From Pseudorhodobacter sp. E13 (lineage in GTDB: Bacteria; Pseudomonadota; Alphaproteobacteria; Rhodobacterales; Rhodobacteraceae), in assembly GCF_003991405.1 (NCBI RefSeq), contig NZ_RPEN01000138.1, positions 1 through 39,412 of the forward strand: DNA of 39,412 bases. The letters are read 5' to 3'. Both the position numbers and the translations under genes were made by a program. Of the stretch, positions 23,244-31,171 are shown piece after piece (position 1 is the stretch's first letter; every line of letters begins with the position of its first letter). The notes under the pieces are model-generated. The model searched no databases. It worked only from the letters and a program-made list of their open reading frames with translations, and was not told where the DNA came from.

Positions 23244-23756
23244 ATGATCGATCAGTCTTCTATTCTTGCTTATTCAAGTCGCGCCGAAGTTCGGAAGTCG
23301 GAGCGTATTGTCGAGGAAGCGCGTCAGGCAGGAAAGCAAACAGCCTTTCTATCTCATAGCCATAAAGATTCGACATTGGCCAAAGGCCTTCAAGGGTTCC
23401 TTCAGTCCAAAGGCTGGCATGTTTACATCGACTGGGAAGACATGACGATGCCATCGAAACCCAATCGTGAAACGGCGCAGAAGATCAAGGAAAAGATCAA
23501 GCGTCTTGATTGGTTCTTTTATTTGGCAACAGCCAACTCGGCTTCGAGCCGATGGTGTCCGTGGGAGATTGGATACGCGGACGGCGTGAAGGATATCGAC
23601 AAGATCGTGATTATTCCGACCCGCGACAGCGCGGGCTGGAATCATGGGAATGAATACTTGGACTTGTATAGGTATGTGGATGTTGCCCAGAGCGGGGGCT
23701 ATGGCCTTTTCTACCCAAATAACCGTGGCATGTTGCTGGAGAATGTTCGGCGCTAA
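23244..23756 (+). CDS. Second TIR-domain protein
   Basis: A 170-residue protein with a classical bacterial TIR fold: TAFLSHSHKDSTLAKGLQGFL at 33-53, GWHVYIDWEDMTMP at 57-70, LDWFFYLATANSASSRWCPWEIG at 88-110. Glu108 in WCPWEIG is the predicted catalytic Glu. A short N-terminal extension (residues 1-30) precedes it. The ATG lies 2 bp after the previous stop, with GGAAGG as ribosome site, so the three genes form one transcription unit. Two different TIR proteins next to one membrane protein suggest either two sensors for one effector or a signal maker and a partner. Confidence 0.87.
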   Translation: MIDQSSILAYSSRAEVRKSERIVEEARQAGKQTAFLSHSHKDSTLAKGLQGFLQSKGWHVYIDWEDMTMPSKPNRETAQKIKEKIKRLDWFFYLATANSASSRWCPWEIGYADGVKDIDKIVIIPTRDSAGWNHGNEYLDLYRYVDVAQSGGYGLFYPNNRGMLLENVRR

Positions 23757-23872
23757 GCCTTCCAACCGACCGCCCACAAGCCCTGAACAGCGCTTACTTA
23801 GAAAAGTGGCTACAAAGGCGGGCGGGTCACCCCATATCCTTGTGAATAAGATTTGGAAGAGGGATCGTAATA

Positions 23873-24487
23873 GTGCTTTTATCAACCGCGGAAGACTTGG
23901 CGATATTTACACAAGAACTTCAAAAAGAGACCGATCGCGGTCTTCCATTGGTGGCAGCCGCGCTGATTGATGAGTTGCTTTCAGACACACTGCGCAGCTT
24001 CTTCATTGAAAATAGCACGCATGACAAGTTGTTGAATGGAGCCACGGCACCGATCAGCACAATGTCTGCACGGGTGAATTTATGTCATGCGCTTGGATTA
24101 ATCGACGACTATGAGAAATCAGAGTCAGAGCTAATAAGGAAAGTGCGCAATCGCTTTGCTCATGCTCGACATGGTCTTTCGTTTGACGATGATGCAATTA
24201 AAGGGCTTTGTTCCAGCTTTTCGAGCCCATTGCCTGAAGGAGACGCATATCCTGCTCACACGCCACGGTTCCGTCTGATAAACTCAACGATTTGTGTTGT
24301 GCTTAGACTCTACCACAGAGCTGACTGGGTGGCGTTAGAACGCCGCAAATCTAAGGTTTGGGTTGAGCCGGATTTTACGCGTTGGCGATCTACAGAGGAA
24401 GAACCCCCAGCAAAAGGCGAAGTTGTATTGGGGCTTCATCCACAGCAGGTCAGCCTAGTTAGATACGGCACCAAGCCAGAGGAATGA
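23873..24487 (+). CDS. MltR-family-like protein
   Basis: A 204-residue protein with the all-helical pattern of the MltR (mannitol repressor-like) family: ETDRGLPLVAAALIDELLSDTLRSFF, then LLNGATAPISTMSARVNLCHALGLI and IRKVRNRFAHARHGLSFDD. Such proteins are often found outside mannitol operons in mobile and defence regions; their biochemical role is unclear and there is no DNA-binding motif. I use the GTG at 23873, preceded by AAGAGGG at 9 bases; no in-frame ATG lies upstream before a stop. It is 116 bp after the second TIR gene on the same strand and may belong to the same cargo island. A DUF4145-like HEPN-type fold is an alternative reading of the RNRFAH motif. Confidence 0.75.
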   Translation: MLLSTAEDLAIFTQELQKETDRGLPLVAAALIDELLSDTLRSFFIENSTHDKLLNGATAPISTMSARVNLCHALGLIDDYEKSESELIRKVRNRFAHARHGLSFDDDAIKGLCSSFSSPLPEGDAYPAHTPRFRLINSTICVVLRLYHRADWVALERRKSKVWVEPDFTRWRSTEEEPPAKGEVVLGLHPQQVSLVRYGTKPEE

Positions 24488-24559
24488 GAGTTGTGCTGCA
24501 TAAGTCATGAATGGCCGCTTTCAGGATGGGTTACGACTGTGTCACATGACAAAATAAAC

Positions 24560-24598
24560 GGCAGCTTCTGGCCGAAACCTATAGAAGTCTAAGCTGCC
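24560..24598. terminator. Inverted repeat between convergent genes (bidirectional terminator candidate)
   Basis: GGCAGCTT at 24560-24567 pairs perfectly with AAGCTGCC at 24591-24598, and an inner pair CTTCT/AGAAG (24565-24569, 24583-24587) is an alternative fold. It lies where the plus-strand MltR-like gene and the minus-strand activator gene converge and includes the activator's TAG stop. No strong T-run follows on either side, so termination strength is uncertain. Confidence 0.5.
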
Positions 24599-24953
24599 TG
24601 TGATCATCGCGCTGTATCTGTTGATCATTTTGCTTCAGAAACCGCCGGACGGTTACATCCGTCACATGAAGCTTGCGCGCGATTTCTGACACTGAGGTCC
24701 CCTGAGTGCGCCATACAGATGCGATCCACGGCTTGCCGGTTGGTATCCGGCGTGGCAGGCAATCAAGCGCTTCGGCAAGCGCTCGGGCGCGATCCATCCC
24801 GACCAGCTGAACCAAACGGGACCGCGCGGTCGGATTGGCAGACAAGTAGAGCTCGGCCCCGCCAAAGGCCAACAGGAACTCGATAGCGAGATCAACGCCC
24901 AAGACGCGAACGTAGGGCTCCAAGTGGGCTGGCGGGCGCGGGCTATTGGTCAT
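24579..24953 (-). CDS. Mor/C-family late transcription activator
   Basis: A 124-residue protein with the Mor family layout: an N-terminal dimerisation region containing EFLLAFGGAELYLSANP (residues 25-41), then LVGMDRARALAEALDCLPRRIPTG, and a C-terminal helix-turn-helix at about 86-108 (TSVSEIARKLHVTDVTVRRFLKQ). In Mu, Mor activates the middle promoter and its paralogue C the late promoters; here only one such gene is visible, as in several other transposable phages. It is the last gene of the early operon. The two matching dyad elements upstream of the lysis and protease genes are the likely targets. Confidence 0.9.
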   Translation of the reverse strand: MTNSPRPPAHLEPYVRVLGVDLAIEFLLAFGGAELYLSANPTARSRLVQLVGMDRARALAEALDCLPRRIPTGKPWIASVWRTQGTSVSEIARKLHVTDVTVRRFLKQNDQQIQRDDHRQLRLL

Positions 24954-25213
24954 CCGGCACCCGCTTTGGAATTTGGACGGTTCATGCGGGGCGTTGTATC
25001 CAGTATCGTCACGATAACCGGCCCGTCTGGGCCTTTGCCCACCACAAAGCGATGCCCGTCGATCACGACTGCCGATGCGCCGGGCAGCAGTGCCTCGGCG
25101 GCGCGGCGCTCCATGCTCTGGCGCAGCGCCTCGATCTCGAAGCCGCCAACGCGCTCCAGATAGCGCAACACGGCATGATCTGACACGGTCAACGGCTTCG
25201 GCTTAGGCGTCAA
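24950..25213 (-). CDS. Conserved phage hypothetical protein
   Basis: An 87-residue protein starting MTPKPKPLTVSDHAVLRYLERVGGFEIEALR with later strands SAVVIDGHRFVVGKGPDGPVIVTILD. The SDHAVLRYLERV helix followed by beta strands ending in VTIL recalls small RelE/DUF4258-like folds, but the catalytic residues of toxins are not clearly present. It overlaps gemA by 11 bp and the activator start by 4 bp, so it belongs to the early operon. Function unknown. Confidence 0.7.
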   Translation of the reverse strand: MTPKPKPLTVSDHAVLRYLERVGGFEIEALRQSMERRAAEALLPGASAVVIDGHRFVVGKGPDGPVIVTILDTTPRMNRPNSKAGAG

Positions 25214-25649
25214 GGTCCACCCCCACCCGTTTGCACATGGCTTTCAGCGCCTCGATTACGGTGGCGATCTGTTTCCAGTCCCTCATCTGGTCGATATCGA
25301 GCGGGGCCGCGCCCCACGCATCACCGAACCGCTTGCGAATGAAGCCATTGAGGCCAGCTGCCCCTTTCGCATCGACTGCTCCGGCCCGGTGCAGCTTGCC
25401 CCAGAGCAAGTGACAGAAACGAAGGTCGGCGCGCGGTGCCGCAGCCCGCCGCCCGTTGGTCGCCCGCCCGCCCGAAGGCTTGAAGCCGCGCGCCTTCATC
25501 GCAGCCACAACCTTTTCCAGCTCGGCCTCGGTCATATCAGCCAAGCTGGCCTTGCCGGTGGCAACAAGCTGCAGGTCGTGGCGGGTGTCGGCGTCCAGCC
25601 CCAACTCCCGCGCGCCGACATGGATCAGCTTTTTGAGGGCGAGGGTCAT
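25203..25649 (-). CDS. gemA: GemA-like regulatory protein (Mu gp16, DUF1018)
   Basis: A 148-residue protein with the GemA pattern: LIHVGARELGLDADTRHDLQLVATGKASLADMTEAELEKVVAAMKARGFKP at the N-terminus and FIRKRFGDAWGAAPLDIDQMRDWKQIATVIEALKAM at the C-terminus. Mu GemA modulates host gene expression and replication after infection. Its place just before the Mor/C activator gene is the same as in Mu. The ATG at 25649 is 3 bp after the stop of the DUF3164-like gene. Confidence 0.9.
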   Translation of the reverse strand: MTLALKKLIHVGARELGLDADTRHDLQLVATGKASLADMTEAELEKVVAAMKARGFKPSGGRATNGRRAAAPRADLRFCHLLWGKLHRAGAVDAKGAAGLNGFIRKRFGDAWGAAPLDIDQMRDWKQIATVIEALKAMCKRVGVDLDA

Positions 25650-25652
25650 TGT

Positions 25653-26306
25653 TTACGCCTTCGCCAGATCGATGGTCACGGCTTCCCACGCACCGTCGCA
25701 GGTTTCGCGGCGGTAGCAGCGGACATAGGTCTTGGAGCCGACCACGCGCATCGCATCGCGGATGGCCTTCATGGCCCGCTGCCAGCGCTGGTCTGCGATT
25801 TCCAGCCGCAGCAGCATGAAGATCTCCGAGCGGTTGATCTGGCCTTCCTTGTCGGTGTTGAAGGCGCGGGTCACGATGGCGCGGATTTCATCGCGCGCGC
25901 CCTCTGCCCATTCGTTCAGACATTCATCGACCAGTGCCTTGGCGATCTGCAGCTCGGGGCCGAACACGATATTGTCGGCAACCTGCACCTGCACTTTGAA
26001 CAGCCCGTCATGGGTCATCAGGGTTTTGTTGCCTTTGGCCCCGCCGATGGTGGCTCGGTATTCCTGCGCCAGCAGCGCCTCGAAACCGCCGATGTCGTCA
26101 AAGGTGTGCTCTTTGAACCGTGAAACCTGATCGGACAGGGCAACAGCATAACCCATGACTTTGCGGACAAGTTCATCCTCCAGCAGCGACTGCGGCTTGA
26201 TCAGGCTGGTCGGGATCAACCCGCCTTTGCCATCGCGCATGTATTGCGTTTCGCCGACGGTAACGCGGCCAGAGGGGATCGGGGCGGGGGTGAATTCAGA
26301 CTGCAT
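25653..26306 (-). CDS. DUF3164-like phage early protein
   Basis: A 217-residue protein with the pattern of DUF3164: MRDGKGGLIPTSLIKPQSLLEDELVRKVM at the start, FGGFEALLAQEY-like segment, GNKTLMTHDGLFKVQVQVADNIVFGPELQIAKALVDECLNEW and NRSEIFMLLRLEIADQRWQRAMKAIRDAMRV. It is a common member of the Mu-like semi-essential early region between B and mor. Its function is unknown. It overlaps the preceding small gene by 11 bp. Confidence 0.85.
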   Translation of the reverse strand: MQSEFTPAPIPSGRVTVGETQYMRDGKGGLIPTSLIKPQSLLEDELVRKVMGYAVALSDQVSRFKEHTFDDIGGFEALLAQEYRATIGGAKGNKTLMTHDGLFKVQVQVADNIVFGPELQIAKALVDECLNEWAEGARDEIRAIVTRAFNTDKEGQINRSEIFMLLRLEIADQRWQRAMKAIRDAMRVVGSKTYVRCYRRETCDGAWEAVTIDLAKA

Positions 26307-26508
26307 TGTCGTGGTCCTTTTCGGAAAGATTGGTGTTGATCACGGGCATCAGGCGACCGGCCTCCCATGCTTCGGCAAGAGCGCGGAAATAGGGAGCGCA
26401 GGCCGCAGAGTGATGGGCGCTGCGAAGGGCTGGCATCTCGGCATGGCGCTGCAGTTCCAGCAGGCGTTCCGCCAAGGCACAGTCGGGCTTGTATCCGGGC
26501 AGCTTCAT
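26296..26508 (-). CDS. Small early-region hypothetical protein
   Basis: A 70-residue protein (MKLPGYKPDCALAERLLELQRHAEM...) with helical segments and no recognised motif. It overlaps the preceding gene by 4 bp (26505-26508) and the next one by 11 bp, the packing typical of this operon, which is the main reason to accept it. Function unknown. Confidence 0.65.
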   Translation of the reverse strand: MKLPGYKPDCALAERLLELQRHAEMPALRSAHHSAACAPYFRALAEAWEAGRLMPVINTNLSEKDHDNAV

Positions 26509-26726
26509 TTGCGGCCCTCCATTGCATTGACGATCAACCGCTCTGGCACCGGCCCACCGGGCGGCACCGGCACAAGGCCAAACAGCGCCAGCATCCCTGC
26601 CATGGCCTCCACCTCGTCGGCGGTGACCAGCGTCACACCGCGATGGCCCAGCGTGTCGACCTTGCCCAAGCCGCGCGCGGCGCGCAGGGTCAACTCCTGC
26701 AATGTCAGGCGGGTCACGTCAGCCAT
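26505..26726 (-). CDS. Small early-region hypothetical protein
   Basis: A 73-residue protein starting MADVTRLTLQELTLRAARGLGKVDTLGH when the ATG at 26726 is used; a start six codons upstream (26744) is possible but overlaps the previous gene more. It has a hydrophobic centre (MAGMLALFGLVPVPPGGPVP) too short and Pro-rich to call a membrane helix. Function unknown; it is supported by tight packing on both sides. Confidence 0.6.
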   Translation of the reverse strand: MADVTRLTLQELTLRAARGLGKVDTLGHRGVTLVTADEVEAMAGMLALFGLVPVPPGGPVPERLIVNAMEGRK

Positions 26727-27249
26727 TGGTCCGCCCTCCGTCATCGCAGAGCAGGCCCCGCACCGCGCGGCGGGCTTCGGTGTCAGACAGGGTTTCGGCC
26801 CCTAGCACCGAGGCAGCTGTCAGGACACATATCGCCAGCGCTTCGATATCGGCACGGTTGGCGTCAGGATCGCGCATCAAGCGGCGGGCAAGGGCAGCAC
26901 CCTGCCGCTCGGCCCGGCCTGCCAAGACGCTATGCTCCAGCATCTGGGCCGTCAGAACCTCGAGGCTTTTGGCATAGCCTTGGTCGGTCTCGCAGCGCTG
27001 GTTGATGCGGTTCAGGCTGTTCATCACGCTGGTCGGGTCACGGTCACCAGTGCAGGCGCCGATCTCGGCATAGGACAAACCGCCAAGCGTCGACAGCAGC
27101 CATGACAACTCATGCCGGGGCCAGACAATCGCACCGCAGCGATTGTTCAGGTCCACGACGCGGGAAATGTCGATCCGGCGCAGCGCGGCATAAGCTTCGA
27201 TGATCTTGCGCGGCTCGATCACGGGCGTCGGGGAAACAAGAGCGTTCAT
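26719..27249 (-). CDS. Early-region protein with a DnaA domain IV-like segment
   Basis: A 176-residue protein. Residues 45-82 (RHELSWLLSTLGGLSYAEIGACTGDRDPTSVMNSLNRI) follow the DnaA domain IV pattern, where a helix RxxxMYL precedes LSxxEIGxxFGxRDHTTVxHA; here the His of the DHTT signature is Pro. DnaA domain IV binds DnaA boxes. There is no AAA+ domain, so this is a stand-alone DNA-binding module plus a helical C-terminal half with a Cys. It may interact with replication origins or compete with host DnaA; that is inference. The gene overlaps its upstream neighbour by 4 bp (27246-27249). Confidence 0.72.
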   Translation of the reverse strand: MNALVSPTPVIEPRKIIEAYAALRRIDISRVVDLNNRCGAIVWPRHELSWLLSTLGGLSYAEIGACTGDRDPTSVMNSLNRINQRCETDQGYAKSLEVLTAQMLEHSVLAGRAERQGAALARRLMRDPDANRADIEALAICVLTAASVLGAETLSDTEARRAVRGLLCDDGGRTNG

Positions 27250-27623
27250 TCTTCACCGCCTTTCTGGTTGCGCGGGCAAGCCTTGCAGGCCGCAAACATG
27301 CGCGAGCGTTGCGAATTGGTGGGCACGAACTCGCGCGCCTTTTCGCGCCAGTCCTGGCATTCGTTCGCGGGGAGGTCACCAAGGGCCGGGCAGCGAACGC
27401 GGGCGTCCAGAAACACCCCACGAAACCGCTCTTCAAAGGCGGTTAAATTGCCGGGGTATTTGTTGCGCAGCACTTGGCTGATCAAGGCGCTGGAGCGTTC
27501 CAACTCTTTTGCCACGGCGTTCTGGCTAGAGCGCCCGCATTCGATGGCCAGCGCTTCGACCCAATCGGGGATGGCGTCACCCCAAGCGGCGCGGGCTGTG
27601 GTCAGTGGCGTGGTCTGGGTCAT
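27246..27623 (-). CDS. Helix-turn-helix protein with four-Cys cluster
   Basis: A 125-residue protein. Residues about 30-56 (GRSSQNAVAKELERSSALISQVLRNKY) form a helix-turn-helix of the Cro/Xre kind. The C-terminal part has Cys78, Cys89, Cys113 and Cys116 (RCPALGDLPANEC ... CKACP), a likely metal-binding cluster. Proteins of this build are frequent in the early region of Mu-like phages of alphaproteobacteria. It overlaps both neighbours by 4 bp. Regulation of phage genes is likely but target unknown. Confidence 0.75.
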   Translation of the reverse strand: MTQTTPLTTARAAWGDAIPDWVEALAIECGRSSQNAVAKELERSSALISQVLRNKYPGNLTAFEERFRGVFLDARVRCPALGDLPANECQDWREKAREFVPTNSQRSRMFAACKACPRNQKGGEE

Positions 27624-28189
27624 AGGTTGCCTCCCAATACGATGGTTTCGCCGCTATTGGGGTCGACCAGTGCCGCTACCCGTTTGGTGACCGGGGCTTG
27701 CGGCCCGGTCTCGTTGACAAGCCGGTAGATGGCCTCACGGTTGACCGAAGGGCTTGCTGGCCTGACGACGGACAAATAACCCGCCGACAAAAGCGACCGG
27801 CAATAGGCCCCGGCATGGGTCTGATCGACCGAGACGGTTTCGGTTGTGGCATGGGCCGAGAGGTCTGAAGGCGTGAAGGACCGCAGGCGGCGCATTGCCG
27901 TCCACATGTTCTCTGCCGGGGTGCGCTGGCGCAAAGGTTCGGGCCGCACGAAATCGGCATAGGCGCGGAAACGGCAGCGGTTGTTGCCGCGCCCTTCGCT
28001 CAACTGCTCGACCGCGCCTTCCTTCAACCAGCCGCGCACGAAGCGGGTGGCCTGCTCATGCGAAACTTTGAGACCGACGGCGATCTCGGAATAGCCGAAC
28101 TCGCCCAGCCGCAGGGCAATCGCCCAAGCCGCCTCTGACATCGCCAGATAGTTCTTTGCGGTGACCGCGTGGACCTTGGGGCGCTTCAT
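27620..28189 (-). CDS. Double winged-helix early protein
   Basis: A 189-residue protein when started at the ATG at 28189, overlapping the AAA+ ATPase stop as ATGA. The first half carries a helix-turn-helix (SEAAWAIALRLGEFGYSEIAVGLKVSHEQATRFVRGWLKEGAVEQL) and the second half another winged-helix-like segment (WTAMRRLRSFTPSDLSAHATTETVSVDQTHAGAYCRSLLSAGYLSV). A longer frame to 28273 is open but would lie in the previous gene. DNA binding is likely; the role in transposition or regulation is unknown. Confidence 0.75.
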   Translation of the reverse strand: MKRPKVHAVTAKNYLAMSEAAWAIALRLGEFGYSEIAVGLKVSHEQATRFVRGWLKEGAVEQLSEGRGNNRCRFRAYADFVRPEPLRQRTPAENMWTAMRRLRSFTPSDLSAHATTETVSVDQTHAGAYCRSLLSAGYLSVVRPASPSVNREAIYRLVNETGPQAPVTKRVAALVDPNSGETIVLGGNL

Positions 28190-28956
28190 GCTGCAAACCC
28201 CCGGCGGTGACTGCGCGAAACCAGCCCGCGCGGGGCGGGGGCTTCGCCTGTGTGGAAGCTTTCGGTTTTCCATTCATCCATGCCCAGCGACGAGACACCC
28301 CGGCGGGACGCCACCTCGCGCACATGGGCGAGGTTGGTAGACATATTGCGCAGGCTCCCGCGTGACGCGGTCAACAAGGCTGCCTTCAGCTGCGGCGCGA
28401 TGGTGACACCGCGCGCATAGATTTTCGCCAGATGATCAAGGTCGACGCTGGTCGCCTCTTCCATCCCGACCCATGACAGCACCCGGCTATGGACCCGGTC
28501 CCATTTGCACAGCTTCTGCGGCAGCTGCTCCTCGCCCATGAAGATCAGAGGCGCGTTGCTGATGTCGTGCAGGCGGCGCAGGATTTCGATGCACTTGTCT
28601 TTCAGGATCGCATCGGCTTCGTCGATGATCAGCACCCGCTGCGTCTGGGCCAGATGCTGGGCCGCTTGCGTGAACAGCGCCTCGGTTGTCCGTCCGGGTT
28701 TCAGGCCCAGTTCGGTCACGATCATCGAAAGCATGCCTTTGACGCCGCCGATGGGCATTACCTCCACATGGCAGGCATTCAGGCTGTTGGTCGCGTAGAT
28801 CGCGGCGGTGGTTTTCCCAAGCCCCGCGCGCCCGTAGCAGCAACCCAATCCGGGCAGCCCATACTCGCGGCTTTGCAGGCGTTTGATCATCTGGGCCAGC
28901 CGCGCCACATTGGCGAGCGGTGCAATCCCATTGTGCGCTGTCGATTCTTCTGTCAT
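28186..28956 (-). CDS. AAA+ transposition ATPase (MuB-like target selector)
   Basis: A 256-residue protein from ATG 28956, preceded by AGGAG at 6 bases. Walker A is GRAGLGKT at 42-49 and Walker B LIIDEAD at 109-115. The LLTASRGSLRNMSTNLAHVREVA segment near the C-terminus matches the end of the ATPase module in MuB-type proteins. MuB forms ATP-dependent filaments on DNA, selects targets and activates the transposase. It directly follows the transposase gene, as B follows A in Mu. It lacks the N-terminal helix-turn-helix domain of Mu B, so it is a short form like those of B3/D3112-type phages. Confidence 0.93.
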   Translation of the reverse strand: MTEESTAHNGIAPLANVARLAQMIKRLQSREYGLPGLGCCYGRAGLGKTTAAIYATNSLNACHVEVMPIGGVKGMLSMIVTELGLKPGRTTEALFTQAAQHLAQTQRVLIIDEADAILKDKCIEILRRLHDISNAPLIFMGEEQLPQKLCKWDRVHSRVLSWVGMEEATSVDLDHLAKIYARGVTIAPQLKAALLTASRGSLRNMSTNLAHVREVASRRGVSSLGMDEWKTESFHTGEAPAPRGLVSRSHRRGFAA

Positions 28957-29014
28957 CCTCAACTCCTAAGCTTGTCTTTGCCGCCGGTAGGCCCGCCAGC
29001 CTCCGGCGGATTTT

Positions 29015-31171
29015 TCATCCGAAATACGCGTCCCCGAAATCTTCCCAGAGCAACCGCTCGGTCTGATATTCGGTGCTGGTCTGGTAGACGCTCAACCAGC
29101 GTTGCTGCTCGACGGTCACGTCACCGCCCCCGTCCAGAAGTCGTTCCATCTCCAAAGCCCGCGCAAAGCGCTCCCTTGCGGTTTCCTCGGTCTTTGCAGG
29201 GGCATTCCGGCGCGCGGCCAGATCAGCCACGACAGCGGCCTGCGCCTCTACCAAGTCGGGGCTGGTGGCAGGAGCCAGCGGGGCGCGCGCGGCCTTGGCA
29301 GGGTTGGGGGCCGTGCCGAACACCGCCCGCACCACTTTGGCCTCGGGCTTGGGCAAAGATGCCTCTGACTGCGCGGCCAGATCGTCTAGGCTTTGCCCGA
29401 TTTCCACGGCGGTCAGTTTGCGCGATGCGTCCAGTGCAGCGCGCTCGGCATTGAGCCAGGCACGACGGGCGCGGGAATGCGCGCGGGCCTCATCGGCATC
29501 AAAGAACCCAACCTTCTGGCGCACAGGCGCATGGCCCAGATAGCCGCCATCGGCACTGTAAACATGCAAACCGTCCCAGAAATTGACCGGGTCAAAGCGG
29601 ACGACAACGCGCTGGCCCGCAAGGCTTTGCATCCAGTCTGCCCAGAATTCGTTGCCCTGAAACCAGACCGCGCCAGTGCTGCTATGGGCGCGCAGGCCCT
29701 CGGCCCCCAGAAGCCACAGCCGCTGCTGTGCTTCGGTCGCCTTGCGAATAGGTTGGGTCGCATAGCTTTCGTCAAAGACCTCGGCAAAAGACCGGCCCCA
29801 AGCCACTTCCGAACGCCGCCCTTGCCGGGTGTTATGCTCCTCAATTCCCTCGGCGAGAACGGTCAGGAACTGCTCAAGATCAACCGCCTTGGAGCCGTAG
29901 TTCTCGGGCTTGGCATCTGGGCGGTTGCCCGTATAGGCCCCGGCAAAGCGTGGGTCCTTGGAAATGCTGGAACACATATCGCGGAAGGCCCGTTCAATCG
30001 GCTTGGACTGGCCGCTATAGGGGGTGGCCCAGTGGATTGTGCAACCCAGCGCGGTGAACAGCCCCGGAATGTCATCTTCCTTGACCTTGAAGCGATAGCG
30101 GGTGGACGCGCCACCGGTGATCGACTTCGCGGCGAACTCCCGCCCGTTATCCAGCAACACATGTTCCGGGATGCCCCATTCGGAAATCATATCCCCGGCA
30201 CAGAGCAACACGGCGGTGCTGTTTGGCGAGACGTCCACACGCCACGCCAGAATGCGACCGGAATAGATATCCTGAAACGCCACCATCTGCGGACGCAAAA
30301 TCTGGCCCGGCTCGTTGCTGCCGAACGGCGCGGGCCAGCGCACGAACACGTCGAATTTGTGGAAGTCGGCATTGACCGCCTGCAGCGCATGCAGACAGGT
30401 TTTGTCGCGAACCTGCACCGGATACATTCGCTTGACGGCATCGACGCCTTTGCGGGCCAGAACCTGCGTGGCTTCAGACACCGCCGCATCCATGCGCCGC
30501 CGCATCGTGCGTTCTGGCAATACGTCCCAGCCTTGGGCCTTGGCCACCCGCAAGGCGCGGCGATAGCAATCGGTGAAGGGCGGGGCTTCCAGCCGCAGGA
30601 AATCGCCTTTGATCTGGTCAAAGAACTCGGGCGAGCAATCCTTGACGCCCGGCTTCTTGCCGCTGTCGGCGCGGTGACGCGGGGCCAGATAGGCAAGCCG
30701 ATCATCCGGGCGCACCCCTTCGATCAGCGAAAGCCAGTTCCAGATCGTGCGCGCGGCGATCCCTTCCAGCCGTGCAACCCCCATGACAGCCATATGCCGC
30801 CCAATGGCAGGCTCCAGAGCCTCGACCTTTTGCAGGATCAACAGGCGCACCTGTGCCTTGTCCTTGACCGCTTGGGGCAGGGTTTCGAACCATGCCCAAA
30901 CATCATCGCGCGCGGGCTTGGCCGCTGTCTTGGACCCGGCCACATCTTGCAACAGCTTGCGCTGTGCGCGTGACGGGAACAGCAACCAGCTATACTCCCA
31001 GCCGCCACCGCGCCCTGACCGCCGCCGCGCCAGTGTCGGGTTGCAGCGCCAGCCCATGCGATCTGCATGCGCGTTGATATTGCGCTTCGTCCCCGGCAGG
31101 TCGGGCAAAGCCGCCTCGGCGATCTCCTCCGCCGTCCACCAGATGCGTTCAGGGGTCAGGGCCTCGGTCAT
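29015..31171 (-). CDS. DDE transposase (MuA-like)
   Basis: A 718-residue protein. The N-terminal part has the site-recognition domains (WWTAEEIAEAALPDLPGTKRNINAHADRMGW is the Mu-type winged helix). The RNase H-like core has Asp269 in VNADFHKFDVF, Asp341 in LLDNGREF and Glu393 in KPIERAF, which matches the spacing of the MuA D269-D336-E392 triad. A beta-barrel (RVVVRFDPVNFWDGLHVYSADGGYLG) and a C-terminal helical tail for B binding follow. It cuts and joins the phage ends for replicative transposition. It overlaps the ParB-like stop by 4 bp. Confidence 0.96.
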   Translation of the reverse strand: MTEALTPERIWWTAEEIAEAALPDLPGTKRNINAHADRMGWRCNPTLARRRSGRGGGWEYSWLLFPSRAQRKLLQDVAGSKTAAKPARDDVWAWFETLPQAVKDKAQVRLLILQKVEALEPAIGRHMAVMGVARLEGIAARTIWNWLSLIEGVRPDDRLAYLAPRHRADSGKKPGVKDCSPEFFDQIKGDFLRLEAPPFTDCYRRALRVAKAQGWDVLPERTMRRRMDAAVSEATQVLARKGVDAVKRMYPVQVRDKTCLHALQAVNADFHKFDVFVRWPAPFGSNEPGQILRPQMVAFQDIYSGRILAWRVDVSPNSTAVLLCAGDMISEWGIPEHVLLDNGREFAAKSITGGASTRYRFKVKEDDIPGLFTALGCTIHWATPYSGQSKPIERAFRDMCSSISKDPRFAGAYTGNRPDAKPENYGSKAVDLEQFLTVLAEGIEEHNTRQGRRSEVAWGRSFAEVFDESYATQPIRKATEAQQRLWLLGAEGLRAHSSTGAVWFQGNEFWADWMQSLAGQRVVVRFDPVNFWDGLHVYSADGGYLGHAPVRQKVGFFDADEARAHSRARRAWLNAERAALDASRKLTAVEIGQSLDDLAAQSEASLPKPEAKVVRAVFGTAPNPAKAARAPLAPATSPDLVEAQAAVVADLAARRNAPAKTEETARERFARALEMERLLDGGGDVTVEQQRWLSVYQTSTEYQTERLLWEDFGDAYFG

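Noticed and set aside
29393-30973. A 526-residue open frame on the plus strand opposite the transposase gene
   Set aside because: Antisense shadow of a gene with an intact DDE triad; the translation shows no domain pattern and lies against the operon direction.
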